This document shows, one piece after another, positions 1-8,735 of a stretch of 26,536 nt of DNA (position 1 is the stretch's first letter; each line of letters begins with the position of its first letter). The DNA is taken from the NCBI GenBank assembly GCA_033722375.1, contig JAWVZB010000038.1, positions 1-26,536 of the forward strand, in the 5' to 3' direction. Source of the stretch: JAWVZB01 sp033722375 (GTDB lineage Bacteria > Actinomycetota > Nitriliruptoria > Nitriliruptorales > Nitriliruptoraceae). Both the position numbers and the translations under genes were made by a program. The notes under the pieces are model-generated. The model saw only the letters and a list, made by a program, of their open reading frames with translations. It ran no database searches and was not told the DNA's origin.

Positions 1-1431
1 ATCCGCGACCGCATCGGGCTGCTGCTCGACCGTGACTCGCCGTTCCTCGAGCTCCAGCAGCTCGCCGGCTGGGGGAGTGACTTCAAGGTCGGGGGCTCGA
101 CCGTGCAGGGGATCGGTGTCGTCAGCGGCGTCGAGTGCCTCGTCGGCGGGGCCGACCCGACCGTCAAGGGTGGGGCGATGAACCCGTTCTCGGTCAACAA
201 GTCGCTGCGTGGGCTCGAGATCGCGCGTGAGAACCGGCTGCCGACCATCAACCTCACCGAGTCCGCCGGCGCGGACCTGCGCAGCCAGGCGGAGATCTTC
301 GTGCGGGGCGGCAAGACCTTCCACGACCTGACCGCCCTGTCGAAGGCGGGCATCCCGACCATCTCGATCGTGTTCGGTTCCTCGACCGCCGGCGGGGCGT
401 ACGTGCCCGGGATGAGTGACTACACGGTGCTGATCAAGGAGCGCTCCAAGGTGTTCCTGGGTGGTCCGCCGCTCGTCAAGATGGCGACCGGCGAGGACGC
501 CGAGGAGGAGGAGCTCGGCGGCGCCGAGATGCACGCCCGGACGTCGGGCCTCGGTGACTACCTCGCCGACGACGAGGTCGATGCCATCCGCACCGCCCGC
601 GGCATCGTGGCGCATCTCAACTGGCGGAAGCAGGGCTACGGGCCAACCCTGCCGGCCGACCCGCCCCTCCACGACCCCGAGGAGCTGCTCGGCATCGCGT
701 CCGTCGACCTCCGTGAGCCGTTCGAGGCACGCGAGGTGCTGGCACGGGTGCTCGACGGGTCGCGGTTCGAGGAGTTCAAGGCCGGCTATGGCACGAACCT
801 CGTGACCGGCTGGGGCTCGATCCACGGCTTCGCGATCGGGCTCCTCGCCAACAACGGCGTGCTGTTCAGCGAGGAGTCCGAGAAGGGCGCACAGTTCATC
901 CAGTTGTGCAACAAGATCGACGTTCCGATCGTGTTCTTCCAGAACATCACTGGTTTCATGGTCGGCACCGAGTACGAGCAGGGCGGGATCATCAAGGACG
1001 GCGCCAAGCTCATCAACGCCGTCACCAACAGCGAGGTCCCGCACCTGACACTCATGATGGGGGCCTCGTACGGGGCGGGGAACTACGGGATGTGCGGGCG
1101 CGCCTACAACCCCCGGTTCCTGTTCACGTGGCCCAATCACCACATCGCCGTGATGGGGCCGCAGCAGCTCGCCGGGGTCCTGTCGATCGTCGCCAAGGCG
1201 GCGGCGGAGAACCGCGGCGAGGAGTGGGACGAGGAGAAGGACCGGGGGGTGCGGGAGATGGTCGAGACCCAGATCGAGGAGCAGTCGAACGCCTTCTACG
1301 CGACCGGCCAGGGCTGGGACGACGGCATCATCGATCCGCGTGACACCCGCCACGTCCTCGGGATGGCACTGTCGGCGGTGCACAACGCACCCGTCGAGGG
1401 CGGCGACGCCTTCGGCGTGTTCCGGATGTGA
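1..1431 (+). CDS. Acyl-CoA carboxylase carboxyltransferase (beta) subunit, 5'-truncated by window edge
   Basis: Biotin-dependent carboxyltransferase that moves the carboxyl group from carboxybiotin to an acyl-CoA. The frame is open from base 1, and 476 residues are visible of a family usually about 510-540 long, so the N-terminus lies outside the window. Crotonase-fold signatures are visible: GADPTVKGGAM early in the visible part, SSTAGGAYVPGMSDY, FLGGPPLVKMATGE, and in the C-terminal half FFQNITGFMVG and MGASYGAGNYGMCGRAY. The wording is closest to methylcrotonyl-CoA/geranyl-CoA-type subunits rather than AccD of fatty-acid synthesis, but the substrate cannot be fixed from sequence. The biotin carboxylase subunit follows after 16 nt on the same strand, so the two form a heteromeric enzyme, probably in branched-chain amino acid or odd-chain acid breakdown. 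Family call is certain; substrate is inference. Confidence 0.93.
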   Translation: MRDRIGLLLDRDSPFLELQQLAGWGSDFKVGGSTVQGIGVVSGVECLVGGADPTVKGGAMNPFSVNKSLRGLEIARENRLPTINLTESAGADLRSQAEIFVRGGKTFHDLTALSKAGIPTISIVFGSSTAGGAYVPGMSDYTVLIKERSKVFLGGPPLVKMATGEDAEEEELGGAEMHARTSGLGDYLADDEVDAIRTARGIVAHLNWRKQGYGPTLPADPPLHDPEELLGIASVDLREPFEAREVLARVLDGSRFEEFKAGYGTNLVTGWGSIHGFAIGLLANNGVLFSEESEKGAQFIQLCNKIDVPIVFFQNITGFMVGTEYEQGGIIKDGAKLINAVTNSEVPHLTLMMGASYGAGNYGMCGRAYNPRFLFTWPNHHIAVMGPQQLAGVLSIVAKAAAENRGEEWDEEKDRGVREMVETQIEEQSNAFYATGQGWDDGIIDPRDTRHVLGMALSAVHNAPVEGGDAFGVFRM

Positions 1432-1447
1432 CGGGGAGAGCGGGATA

Positions 1448-3430
1448 GTGCTCATCCAGCGGCTGCTCATCGCGAACCGGGGCGAGATCACGGTCCGGAT
1501 CGCCCGGACGTGCCGAGAGCTCGGGATCGCGACGGTCGGGGTGTTCTCCGATGCGGACGAGGACGCCCTGCACGTCGAGGCCGTCGACGAAGCGGTGCGC
1601 CTTCCCGGGGTGACCTCCGCCGAGACCTACCTCGACATGGATGCGTTGCTCGCCGCGGCAGAGCGGACCGGAGCCGACGCCGTCCATCCCGGCTACGGCT
1701 TCCTGGCCGAGAACGCCGAGTTCGCGCAACGGGTCCTCGATGCGGGACTGATCTGGGTCGGACCCGATCCCGACGCGATCGCAGCCATGGGCGACAAGGT
1801 CGAGGCGAAGCGGCGCATGGCCGACGCCGGGGTTCCGCTGCTGCCGAGTATCCCGGTCGATGACGACACCGACCTCCAGGCGGCGGGGGAGGAGGTCGGG
1901 TTCCCGCTGATGGTCAAGGCGTCCGCGGGTGGGGGCGGCAAGGGCATGCGCATCGTGGAGTCGGCGGAAGGGCTGGCCGACGCGGTCGGTGCCGCGCGGC
2001 GCGAGGCGAGCGGGGCGTTCGGTGACGACCGGGTGTTCCTCGAGCGCTACCTCGAGCGGCCACGGCACATCGAGATCCAGGTCCTCGCCGACACCCACGG
2101 CAACGTGCTGCACCTGCTCGAGCGCGAGTGCTCGATCCAGCGCCGCCACCAGAAGGTGGTCGAGGAGGCTCCGTCGCCAGCCGTCGACGCCGATCTTCGT
2201 GCGGAGCTCGGCGCCGCAGCGGTGGCGGCCGCCAAGGCGATCGGCTACGTCAACGCCGGGACGGTCGAGTTCATCGCCGCCACCGACGACGACGGCGGGA
2301 TCACCGATTTCTCGTTCCTCGAGATGAACACCCGCCTCCAGGTCGAGCACCCCGTCACCGAAGCGATCACCGGCCACGATCTCGTCGCTCTTCAGCTCCT
2401 CGTCGCCGGGGGTGAGGCACTTCCCATCAGCCAGAACGACGTCGAGGCCGACGGGCATGCCATCGAGGTGCGGCTCTACGCCGAGGACCCGGCGGGCGGC
2501 TACCTGCCAGCGACCGGCACCGTCGAGCTGTTCCGCCCCGACCTCGCGGCCGGTGTGCGTTGGGACTCGGGTATCGCCGAGGGCGGCGTGATCTCGAGCC
2601 ACTACGACCCGATGGTGGCCAAGGTCATCGCCCACGCCGATCGCCGCGAGGACGCCGCTACCCAGCTCGCCGCCGCCCTCGAGGCCAGCGGCATCGGCGG
2701 GATCACCACCAACCGTGATCTGTTGGTCGCGATCCTGCGGGACGACGCGTTCCTGGCCGGGGACACGACCACGGCCTACCTGGACGAGCGCTTCCCCGAC
2801 CCCGCCGAGCGAGTGGCTGCGAGCGATGCCGAGCTGGAACGACTGGCGGCGGCGATCGCCACCGCCCGGTCCGCCGTGGCGCGTCAGGAGCAGGCGTCCG
2901 TCAACGCGACCATCCCGCCGGGCTTCACCAACGATCCCCACGCCAGGTGGTTCGCGAGCTTCCGCGGGTCCGAAGGCGCGATCGAGGTCCATTACCGGTA
3001 CGGCCGCGACGGCGCGTTCCGCACCGAGATCGGCGATACCACCCACCGGGTCACCGTGCTGGAGGACGAGGTGGTGGAGGTGGACGGCCGCCGTACGCAG
3101 GTGCGGTGGTTCCTGCGGGGGACCACCCACCACCTGCTGTTCGCCCACCGCCACCTCGCCATCGAGGAGATCCCCCGGTTCCCCGAACGGACCGTCGAGG
3201 ACGTCGCCGGCGCGACCCGCGCCCCGATGCCGGGCGCGGTCGTCGCCGTCGCGGTCGAAGAGGGCGACGAGGTCGAGACGGGGGATCTGCTGGTGGCCCT
3301 CGAGGCCATGAAGATGGAGCACAAGATCACCGCCCCGTTCGACGGCACCGTCACCGAGGTCGCGGTGAGCGAAGGCGACCAGGTCGACTCCGACGCCATG
3401 CTCGTCGTGGTCGAGGAGGCCACAGACTGA
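1448..3430 (+). CDS. Acyl-CoA carboxylase biotin carboxylase/biotin carrier (alpha) subunit
   Basis: ATP-dependent carboxylation of its own biotin, feeding the carboxyltransferase encoded just upstream. It has 660 residues. The biotin carboxylase N-domain starts at residue 1 (RLLIANRGEI). The ATP-grasp region carries the glycine loop KASAGGGGKGM (157-167), HIEIQVLAD (207-215), ECSIQRRHQK (227-236) and EMNTRLQVEHPVTE (292-305). A middle domain follows, and the C-terminal biotinyl domain carries EAMKMEH with the biotinylated Lys at 622. The start is GTG at 1448, preceded by GGGGAG at 1433-1438. The frame is open further upstream, but the protein then begins inside the previous gene without homology. 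Length and domain order match methylcrotonyl/propionyl-CoA carboxylase alpha chains. The gene ends in a hairpin shared with the convergent hutI. Confidence 0.95.
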   Translation: MLIQRLLIANRGEITVRIARTCRELGIATVGVFSDADEDALHVEAVDEAVRLPGVTSAETYLDMDALLAAAERTGADAVHPGYGFLAENAEFAQRVLDAGLIWVGPDPDAIAAMGDKVEAKRRMADAGVPLLPSIPVDDDTDLQAAGEEVGFPLMVKASAGGGGKGMRIVESAEGLADAVGAARREASGAFGDDRVFLERYLERPRHIEIQVLADTHGNVLHLLERECSIQRRHQKVVEEAPSPAVDADLRAELGAAAVAAAKAIGYVNAGTVEFIAATDDDGGITDFSFLEMNTRLQVEHPVTEAITGHDLVALQLLVAGGEALPISQNDVEADGHAIEVRLYAEDPAGGYLPATGTVELFRPDLAAGVRWDSGIAEGGVISSHYDPMVAKVIAHADRREDAATQLAAALEASGIGGITTNRDLLVAILRDDAFLAGDTTTAYLDERFPDPAERVAASDAELERLAAAIATARSAVARQEQASVNATIPPGFTNDPHARWFASFRGSEGAIEVHYRYGRDGAFRTEIGDTTHRVTVLEDEVVEVDGRRTQVRWFLRGTTHHLLFAHRHLAIEEIPRFPERTVEDVAGATRAPMPGAVVAVAVEEGDEVETGDLLVALEAMKMEHKITAPFDGTVTEVAVSEGDQVDSDAMLVVVEEATD

Positions 3431-3475
3431 GGACCCCGAGAGAAGCTTGCATGCGAGCAGAACGCGGAGTCCTCA
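3428..3475. terminator. Bidirectional terminator-like hairpin between convergent genes
   Basis: The 42-nt gap between two converging genes is one inverted repeat. TGAGGACCCCG (3428-3438) pairs with CGGAGTCCTCA (3465-3475), 11 positions with a single C/A mismatch. The TGA stops of both genes form the base of the stem. Inside is a smaller hairpin, GCTT/GAGC around GCATGC. There is no T-tract on either side, so Rho-independent activity is an inference from position and symmetry. Confidence 0.45.
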
Positions 3476-4693
3476 GCGGATGAGGCGCCCCGCCTTGACC
3501 GTGTGCGACACCAGGTCGACCCCGGGCCGGTAGGGCAGGTGCAGGTACGTCGGTGCGTCGAGGACGACGAGGTCCCCGGCCGCGTTCGGCACCAGCCGCC
3601 CGACCTCGTCTGCGCCGAGGGCCGCGGCTCCGCCCACGGTCGCGGCGGCCACTGCCTCTTCCGGCGTCATCCCGAGTTCCCGACAGGCGAGTGCGACGAC
3701 GAACGGCATGCTGGTCGTGAAGCTCGTGCCCGGGTTGCAGTCGGTCGCGAGCGCGACCGTGACACCGGCGTCGAGCAGCCGCCGTGCCGGGGCGTAGGCA
3801 GATCGGGTCGAGAACTCGGCTGCCGGCACCAGGACCGCCGTGACGTCAGCGTCCCGCAGCGCCCCGATGTCCTCGTCCTCGAGATGGGTGCAGTGATCGG
3901 CCGACAGCGCCCCGACCTCGGCAGCGAGCTGGACGCCGGGTCCGTGGCGGAGCTGGTTCGCGTGGACGTGGAGGTCGAGTCCGTGACCCTTCGCCGCGAG
4001 GAGGATCTCGCGTGCCTGGTCGACGTCGAACGCACCCTCCTCGACGAACACGTCGGCGGCGGTGGCGAGCGGGGCGCACGCTGCCAGCATGTCACCGGCC
4101 ACGAGCGTGGTGTAGTCGTCGGGGTCGGATCCTTCGGGGACGACGTGCGCCCCGAGGAACGTCCGGTGGGGCGTGGGGAGGTCACGCGCGACCGCGAGCG
4201 AGCGCCGCTCGTCCTCGACGGTGAGCCCGTAGCCGGACTTGACCTCGATCGTCGTGGTGCCCGCGCGCGCTGCCTCGGTGGCGAGCCGGCGTGCGTTCGT
4301 GAGCAGATCGTCGTCGGAGGCGGCCCGCGTGGCCGCAACGGTGGTGCGGATGCCTCCGGCTTGGTAGGCCTGCCCCGACAGGCGGGCGGCGAACTCGTCG
4401 GCACGGTCGCCGGCGAAGACGAGATGGGTGTGCGCATCCACGAACCCCGGCAGCGCCGCCGCACCACCGGCGTCGAGGGTGGGAAGTTCCCGGTGTTCCG
4501 GAGGCAGCAGCTTCTCGGGACCGACCCACGCCACGAGCCCACCCCGGATGGCCACCGCCGCATCGTGTCTGACGTGCAGCGGCGGCGCGCCCGCTGCCGG
4601 GTCGTTGGTGACGAGCTCGCCGATGTTCGCAACGAGCAGGTCACCGGGTGCCCCCTCGCTCCAGGCGACCGGCTCGGGCGGCGGGTCGGTCAC
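3473..4693 (-). CDS. hutI: Imidazolonepropionase
   Basis: Third step of histidine degradation: hydrolyses 4-imidazolone-5-propanoate to N-formimino-L-glutamate in the cytoplasm. It has 406 residues in the amidohydrolase fold. Metal and active-site landmarks are present: DAHTH (H88, H90), TTTIEVKSGYG (146-156), GAHVVPE (H183), LHVHANQ (H242, H244), DHCTHLED (H267, H270) and ATDCNPG (D318). The GTG start at 4693 is chosen because it makes a 4-nt GTGA overlap with the hutU stop. The open frame runs on upstream, but only as an arginine-rich shadow of hutU. Third gene of hutG-hutU-hutI; translational coupling to hutU is expected. Confidence 0.95.
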   Translation of the reverse strand: MTDPPPEPVAWSEGAPGDLLVANIGELVTNDPAAGAPPLHVRHDAAVAIRGGLVAWVGPEKLLPPEHRELPTLDAGGAAALPGFVDAHTHLVFAGDRADEFAARLSGQAYQAGGIRTTVAATRAASDDDLLTNARRLATEAARAGTTTIEVKSGYGLTVEDERRSLAVARDLPTPHRTFLGAHVVPEGSDPDDYTTLVAGDMLAACAPLATAADVFVEEGAFDVDQAREILLAAKGHGLDLHVHANQLRHGPGVQLAAEVGALSADHCTHLEDEDIGALRDADVTAVLVPAAEFSTRSAYAPARRLLDAGVTVALATDCNPGTSFTTSMPFVVALACRELGMTPEEAVAAATVGGAAALGADEVGRLVPNAAGDLVVLDAPTYLHLPYRPGVDLVSHTVKAGRLIR

Positions 4694-6342
4694 GCGCCCA
4701 GTCCGGGGATGTCGACGCCCCGCTCCCGTGCGACCTCCCTGGCACGGTCGTAGCCCGCGTCCGCGTGGCGCATGACGCCCGTGGCGGGGTCGTTGGTGAG
4801 GACCCGCCGGAGTCGCTCCGCGCCGCGGTCGGTGCCGTCGGCGACGACCTGGGCGCCGGCGTGGATGGCTTTGCCCATCCCGACGCCGCCGCCGTGGTGG
4901 ACGGCTACCCAGGCGGCTCCCGACGAGGTGGCGGTCAGGGCGTTCAGGATCGGCCAGTCGGCGATCGCGTCCGAGCCGTCGGCCATGTCCTCCGTCTCCC
5001 GGTAGGGAGAGGCGACCGACCCCGAATCCAGATGGTCGCGGCCGATGACGATCGGGGCGGAGACCTCGCCCGATGCGACGAGCTCGTTGAAGCGCAGCCC
5101 GGCTTCGTGCCGCTCGCCGTACCCGAGCCAGCAGATCCGTGCCGGCAGGCCTTGCCAGGCGACCTTCTCCTGCGCCATCTCGATCCAGCGGGCCAGTGGC
5201 TCGTTGTCGGGGAACAGCTCGAGGATCGCCCGATCCGTGGCGTGGATGTCGTCGGGCTCGCCGGAGAGCGCGAGCCACCGGAACGGCCCCATGCCTTCGC
5301 AGAACAGATCTCGGATGTAGGCGGGCACGAACCCCGGGTAGGTGAACGCGTCGGCGAAGCCGCCCTCCTTGGCCTCGCCGCGGAGGTTGTTGCCGTAGTC
5401 GAACACCTCGGCGCCCGCCTGCTGGAAGCCCACCATCGCCTCACAGTGCCGGGCCATCGACTCCCGCGCAGCCTTCACGTAGCCCTTCGGATCGCGCTCG
5501 CGCAGGTCGGCCGCCTCCTCCAGCGAGTGACCGGCGGGGACGTAGCCGTGGAGCGGGTCGTGCGCGGAGGTCTGGTCGGTCACGACGTCGATGTCGACCC
5601 CGCGATCGAGCAGCTCGGGGAACACATCGGCGGCGTTTCCGACCACTCCGATCGACACCGCTTCGCCGTCGGCCTTCGCGGCGAGTGCCCGGTCGACCGC
5701 CTCGTCGAGTGAGTCGGCCTTCTCGTCGAGGTAGCGGGTCTCGAGTCGCCGGTCGATCCGGGCCGGGTCGACCTCGACGCACAGCGCCACACCTCGGTTC
5801 ATCGTGATGGCGAGCGGCTGCGCCCCGCCCATCCCGCCCAGGCCGGCGGTGAGGACCAGCCGGCCCCGGAGATCGCCGTCGTAGACCTGCTGGGCCAGGG
5901 CCACGAACGTCTGGTAGGTGCCCTGGAGGATCCCCTGCGTCCCGATGTAGATCCACGAGCCTGCGGTCATCTGGCCGTACATCGTGAGCCCCGCTGCCTC
6001 GAGCTCCCAGAAGTCGTCCCAGGTCGCCCAGTCCGGCACCAGCAGGCTGTTGGCGATCAGCACGCGGGGCGCGAGCTCGTGCGTGGTGACCACGCCGACG
6101 GGCTTGCCGGACTGCACCAGCATGGTCTGGTCGTTCTCGAGCCGTTCGAGCGTCTCGATGATGCGGTCGAAGTCCTCCCAGGTGCGGGCCGCCTTCCCCC
6201 GGCCGCCGTAGACCACGAGGTCCTCGGGGCGTTCGGCCACCTCGGGGTCGAGGTTGTTCATGAGGCACCGCAGCGCGGCCTCTTGGAGCCACCCCTTCGT
6301 CCGTAGCTCGTTGCCGCGCGGGGCCCGGATCGTGCGCGTCAT
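4690..6342 (-). CDS. hutU: Urocanate hydratase
   Basis: Second step of histidine degradation: adds water to urocanate to give imidazolonepropionate, using tightly bound NAD+. It has 550 residues, the usual family length (about 555). Landmarks: YGGRGKAARTW near 45, SGKPVGV (78-84), the NAD-binding loop AGLGGMGGAQP (166-176), DYGNN (316-320) and the catalytic-cysteine segment DLFCEGMGPFRW (C348). The ATG at 6342 has GGGAG shortly upstream, inside the end of hutG, and only 2 nt separate it from the hutG stop. Its own stop overlaps the hutI start. These contacts show one polycistronic message for hutG, hutU and hutI. Confidence 0.97.
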   Translation of the reverse strand: MTRTIRAPRGNELRTKGWLQEAALRCLMNNLDPEVAERPEDLVVYGGRGKAARTWEDFDRIIETLERLENDQTMLVQSGKPVGVVTTHELAPRVLIANSLLVPDWATWDDFWELEAAGLTMYGQMTAGSWIYIGTQGILQGTYQTFVALAQQVYDGDLRGRLVLTAGLGGMGGAQPLAITMNRGVALCVEVDPARIDRRLETRYLDEKADSLDEAVDRALAAKADGEAVSIGVVGNAADVFPELLDRGVDIDVVTDQTSAHDPLHGYVPAGHSLEEAADLRERDPKGYVKAARESMARHCEAMVGFQQAGAEVFDYGNNLRGEAKEGGFADAFTYPGFVPAYIRDLFCEGMGPFRWLALSGEPDDIHATDRAILELFPDNEPLARWIEMAQEKVAWQGLPARICWLGYGERHEAGLRFNELVASGEVSAPIVIGRDHLDSGSVASPYRETEDMADGSDAIADWPILNALTATSSGAAWVAVHHGGGVGMGKAIHAGAQVVADGTDRGAERLRRVLTNDPATGVMRHADAGYDRAREVARERGVDIPGLGA

Positions 6343-6344
6343 GG

Positions 6345-7259
6345 CTACTCCCTCTCGCCGGATCTCGTCGCGACCCCGGAGGCGAACGCGAGCATGGTGT
6401 TCACGAGCGACATGACCGTCGTGTCCGCCACGTCACGGGTCGCGTCGACCTCGACGAAGTCGGCGGTCATGACCTTCGGATGCGCCCCGCAGCGTCTCGC
6501 GGCCGACGCGAGCTGGCGGGGCGTGAGGCCTCCGGGGCGTGCCCCGGGGCATGCGGGCGCGTACGCGCGGTCGAGGACGTCGATGTCGAAGTCCACGTGG
6601 ATCACGTCGACCAGCCCGTCGAGGTAGGACAGTGCCTCGGTCACCACGAAGTCGAGACCGTGCTCGTCGATCATGGGCATGTCGGCCACGCGGATGTCGT
6701 GGTCCTCGCACCAGCCGCGGTAGTAGCGCGAGTTCGCGAACGAGTGGATGCCGATCTGGACGACCTGCTCACCCGGCAGGCCGTCCTCGATCAGCAGGCG
6801 GATCGGGCTGCCGTTGCTGAGACGCGTGCCCTCGAGCTCGCGCACGTCGTGGTGGGCGTCGAACGTGACGACGCCGGTCCGTTCCAGGGGGGCGTGGGGG
6901 AGGTTCGCGGCGATCGGATAGGTGATGAGGTTGTCGCCACCGACCAGCAGGTGCACGGGCGTGGTGGGCAGGCCACCGGTCGCCTTCGCCAGGTGGTCGA
7001 CGGCTTGCTCGACGCCGAGGTGCGAAACGAGCCAGTCACCGCGGTCGGCGGCCGCCAGCACGGACAGGTCGACGTTTGCCTCGACGTCGTAGCTCGAGAA
7101 CCGGTCGAGGACACGCCGGACCGCTTCCGGGGTCTCCCAGGCGTCCGAGGGGCTGATCGACCCCGCTGATGTCGGGACGCCGATGAGCACCAGATCGGGC
7201 TTGGGCTCGTCCCCCTCGAGCCAGTCGAGGGCGGTGGGCCAGTGCGGATCGGTCGCCAT
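6345..7259 (-). CDS. hutG: Ureohydrolase-family protein, probable formimidoylglutamase
   Basis: Probably hydrolyses N-formimino-glutamate to glutamate and formamide, the last hut step. It has 304 residues with the arginase/agmatinase fold. Mn-site motifs are FDAHHD (D134, H136, D138) and HVDFDIDVLDRAYAP (D223, D225). The first motif reads GGDN (107-110) where arginases have GGDH, so one expected His ligand is Asn. ACPGARPGGL (236-245) is the substrate-loop region. First gene of the operon, 2 nt before hutU, which is the main argument for formiminoglutamate rather than arginine or agmatine as substrate. The ATG at 7259 has no clear Shine-Dalgarno but has TAGATT exactly 6 nt upstream, suggesting a leaderless message. 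Family call is certain; substrate is inferred from context. Confidence 0.85.
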   Translation of the reverse strand: MATDPHWPTALDWLEGDEPKPDLVLIGVPTSAGSISPSDAWETPEAVRRVLDRFSSYDVEANVDLSVLAAADRGDWLVSHLGVEQAVDHLAKATGGLPTTPVHLLVGGDNLITYPIAANLPHAPLERTGVVTFDAHHDVRELEGTRLSNGSPIRLLIEDGLPGEQVVQIGIHSFANSRYYRGWCEDHDIRVADMPMIDEHGLDFVVTEALSYLDGLVDVIHVDFDIDVLDRAYAPACPGARPGGLTPRQLASAARRCGAHPKVMTADFVEVDATRDVADTTVMSLVNTMLAFASGVATRSGERE

Positions 7260-7467
7260 GGTCCGAATCTAACGAACAGCACGCACTCCGCGTGGCGCCA
7301 CCCCGCGATCGGGTGCGTGGAGCCGCGGGGAGATCGGGATCGGGTGCGGATGCCACCGGGAGGCGCAGCCAGGCGCACCCGATCCGGGGGACGGGTCATG
7401 CCGTGAGGTGCGCTCCCGCCGTCCCTGCCTGCGGACTACGGTCGTCGGTCGGTGAAGGGAGACGTTC
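7260..7467. promoter_or_regulatory. Divergent intergenic region between hutG and the SDR gene
   Basis: A 208-nt gap between divergently read genes, so it should hold promoters for both. Toward hutG, the minus strand reads TAGATT (7266-7271) 6 nt before the ATG, matching the TANNNT -10 of actinobacterial leaderless genes; no good -35 is seen. Toward the SDR gene, TACGGT (7437-7442) is a weaker TANNNT candidate, and GAAGGGAGA lies just before the ATG at 7468. No clear operator palindrome or regulator gene was found. Confidence 0.45.
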
Positions 7468-8196
7468 ATGGGCGAGTTGGACGGACGACGTGTGCTCGTG
7501 ACCGGTGCCTCCTCCGGGATCGGGGAGTCCACCGCTCGTGCGGTCGCGGGTGCGGGTGGGGCAGTGGCGTTGCTCGCCCGGAGCGAGGACAAGCTCGCTG
7601 CCCTGGCAGACGAGCTGGGCGGGGTGGCGGTCCCAGCGGACGTGACCGACGTCGACGCGACCAGGCGGGCCGTCGACGACGCTGCCGATCGCCTGGATGG
7701 CCTCGATGCGATCGTGAACTCCGCTGGGGTGGTCCGTCCCGCTCCGGTCAGCGAGGGGGATCCGTCCGACTGGCAGCTCATGTTCGACGTCAACGTGCTG
7801 GGCCTGCTCGTCGCGACCCAGGCCGCGATCCCACACCTCCGCTCGGCCGGCGGCGGGAACATCGTCAACGTGAGCTCCATGTCGGGACGCCGGCTGTCGT
7901 CCGTGCCGACGACCGTCTACAGCGGCACGAAGTTCGCGGTGCACGTGATCTCCGAGGGGCTGCGTCGTGAGCTCCACGAGCACAACATCCGCGTCACGAT
8001 CCTCGCCCCGGGGTTCGTCGACACGCCGATCTTCGACGACCTCGAGGACGAGGAGACCCGCGAGCGCTACCGCGACGCAGCCCAGCGCGTCGGCCTCTCC
8101 GCCGAGTCGGTCGCCGAGCACGTCGTGCATGCGCTCGCCGCTCCGCCTGACGTGACCGTCTACGAGGTTGCCCTCTACCACACCGCCCAGGACTGA
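7468..8196 (+). CDS. SDR-family NAD(P)-dependent oxidoreductase
   Basis: Short-chain dehydrogenase/reductase, 242 residues, classical type. The cofactor loop TGASSGIG is at 12-19, NSAG (84-87) stands in place of the usual NNAG, the catalytic Ser lies in NVSSMSG (134-140), and the active-site pair is Y151/K155 in YSGTKFA. The substrate cannot be read from sequence; closest in form to YdfG/serine 3-dehydrogenase-like SDRs. The start at 7468 has a good ribosome site (GAAGGGAGA). A GNAT gene follows after 6 nt on the same strand, so the two are probably co-transcribed. It is not part of the three-gene SDR cluster at 12875-15212 and has a different C-terminus from those. Confidence 0.88.
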   Translation: MGELDGRRVLVTGASSGIGESTARAVAGAGGAVALLARSEDKLAALADELGGVAVPADVTDVDATRRAVDDAADRLDGLDAIVNSAGVVRPAPVSEGDPSDWQLMFDVNVLGLLVATQAAIPHLRSAGGGNIVNVSSMSGRRLSSVPTTVYSGTKFAVHVISEGLRRELHEHNIRVTILAPGFVDTPIFDDLEDEETRERYRDAAQRVGLSAESVAEHVVHALAAPPDVTVYEVALYHTAQD

Positions 8197-8202
8197 TCCG
8201 CG

Positions 8203-8721
8203 ATGGAGCTCGTCGTTCGCCCGCCCGATCCGGCCGATGCGGCGGGTCTGGCCCGGATCTGGATCGATGCGGGCCGCTTGCATCGCGAGCTCGATCCGCG
8301 GTTGTTCCAGGTCCCGGACGAGGAGCGGCTCGTCGACGCGTTCTCGTCGTCTCTGGCCACCCAGCCGACGGACCCGGAGCACCGGCTCTCGCTCGTGGCG
8401 GTCGCCGGGGATGAGGTCGTCGGAGCTGTCCTGGCGGTGCTCGAAGAACCAGAGGAGTCCGCGGACACCGATCTCCTGCGGGAGCGTGGCTGGCTTCGGG
8501 TGAAGGTGTGGGTGCTTCTCGTCCGTGCCGACCGTCGGCGCCAGGGGGTCGGGGCGCGGCTGATGGAGGAGGTCGAGGCCTGGGCGCGTCGACGGGGCGC
8601 GGCCCTCGTCTACCTCAACACCTACATCGACAACCCCACTTCGGTGCCGTTCTTCGAGCAGACCATGGGCTACGAACGCCGGGCGGTCCGGTTCGACAAG
8701 CTCCTGTCAGACGCCGAGTGA
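8203..8721 (+). CDS. GNAT-family N-acetyltransferase
   Basis: 172 residues with one GNAT domain that would transfer an acetyl group from acetyl-CoA to an amine; the target is unknown. Motif A is visible: VWVLLVRADRRRQGVGARLM (102-121), with RRQGVG as the pyrophosphate-binding loop. A later motif-B-like segment has YLNTYIDNP and PFFEQTMGYE, the usual 'exceeds neighbour and ends in G-Y/F' pattern. The start at 8203 lies 6 nt after the SDR stop. It ends 6 nt from the stop of the convergent hydrolase gene. Confidence 0.87.
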   Translation: MELVVRPPDPADAAGLARIWIDAGRLHRELDPRLFQVPDEERLVDAFSSSLATQPTDPEHRLSLVAVAGDEVVGAVLAVLEEPEESADTDLLRERGWLRVKVWVLLVRADRRRQGVGARLMEEVEAWARRRGAALVYLNTYIDNPTSVPFFEQTMGYERRAVRFDKLLSDAE

Positions 8722-8722
8722 C

Positions 8723-8735
8723 CCGGCTCAGCCGG
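8723..8735. terminator. Short hairpin between convergent genes
   Basis: CCGGC (8723-8727) and GCCGG (8731-8735) pair around the loop TCA, which is itself the stop of the minus-strand hydrolase. It occupies the whole 6-nt gap between the converging genes. The stem is only 5 bp and there is no T-tract, so this is a weak candidate. Confidence 0.25.

Noticed and set aside
1328..3322. 664-codon open frame antisense to the biotin carboxylase gene
   Set aside because: Low-complexity Arg/Gly/Asp/His translation with no domain; a GC-rich shadow of a gene with full motifs on the other strand.
7468..8196. The lone SDR gene as a fourth member of the SDR trio
   Set aside because: Opposite strand, distinct NSAG and YSGTKFA motifs and no WMEPGPVV; only general superfamily similarity.
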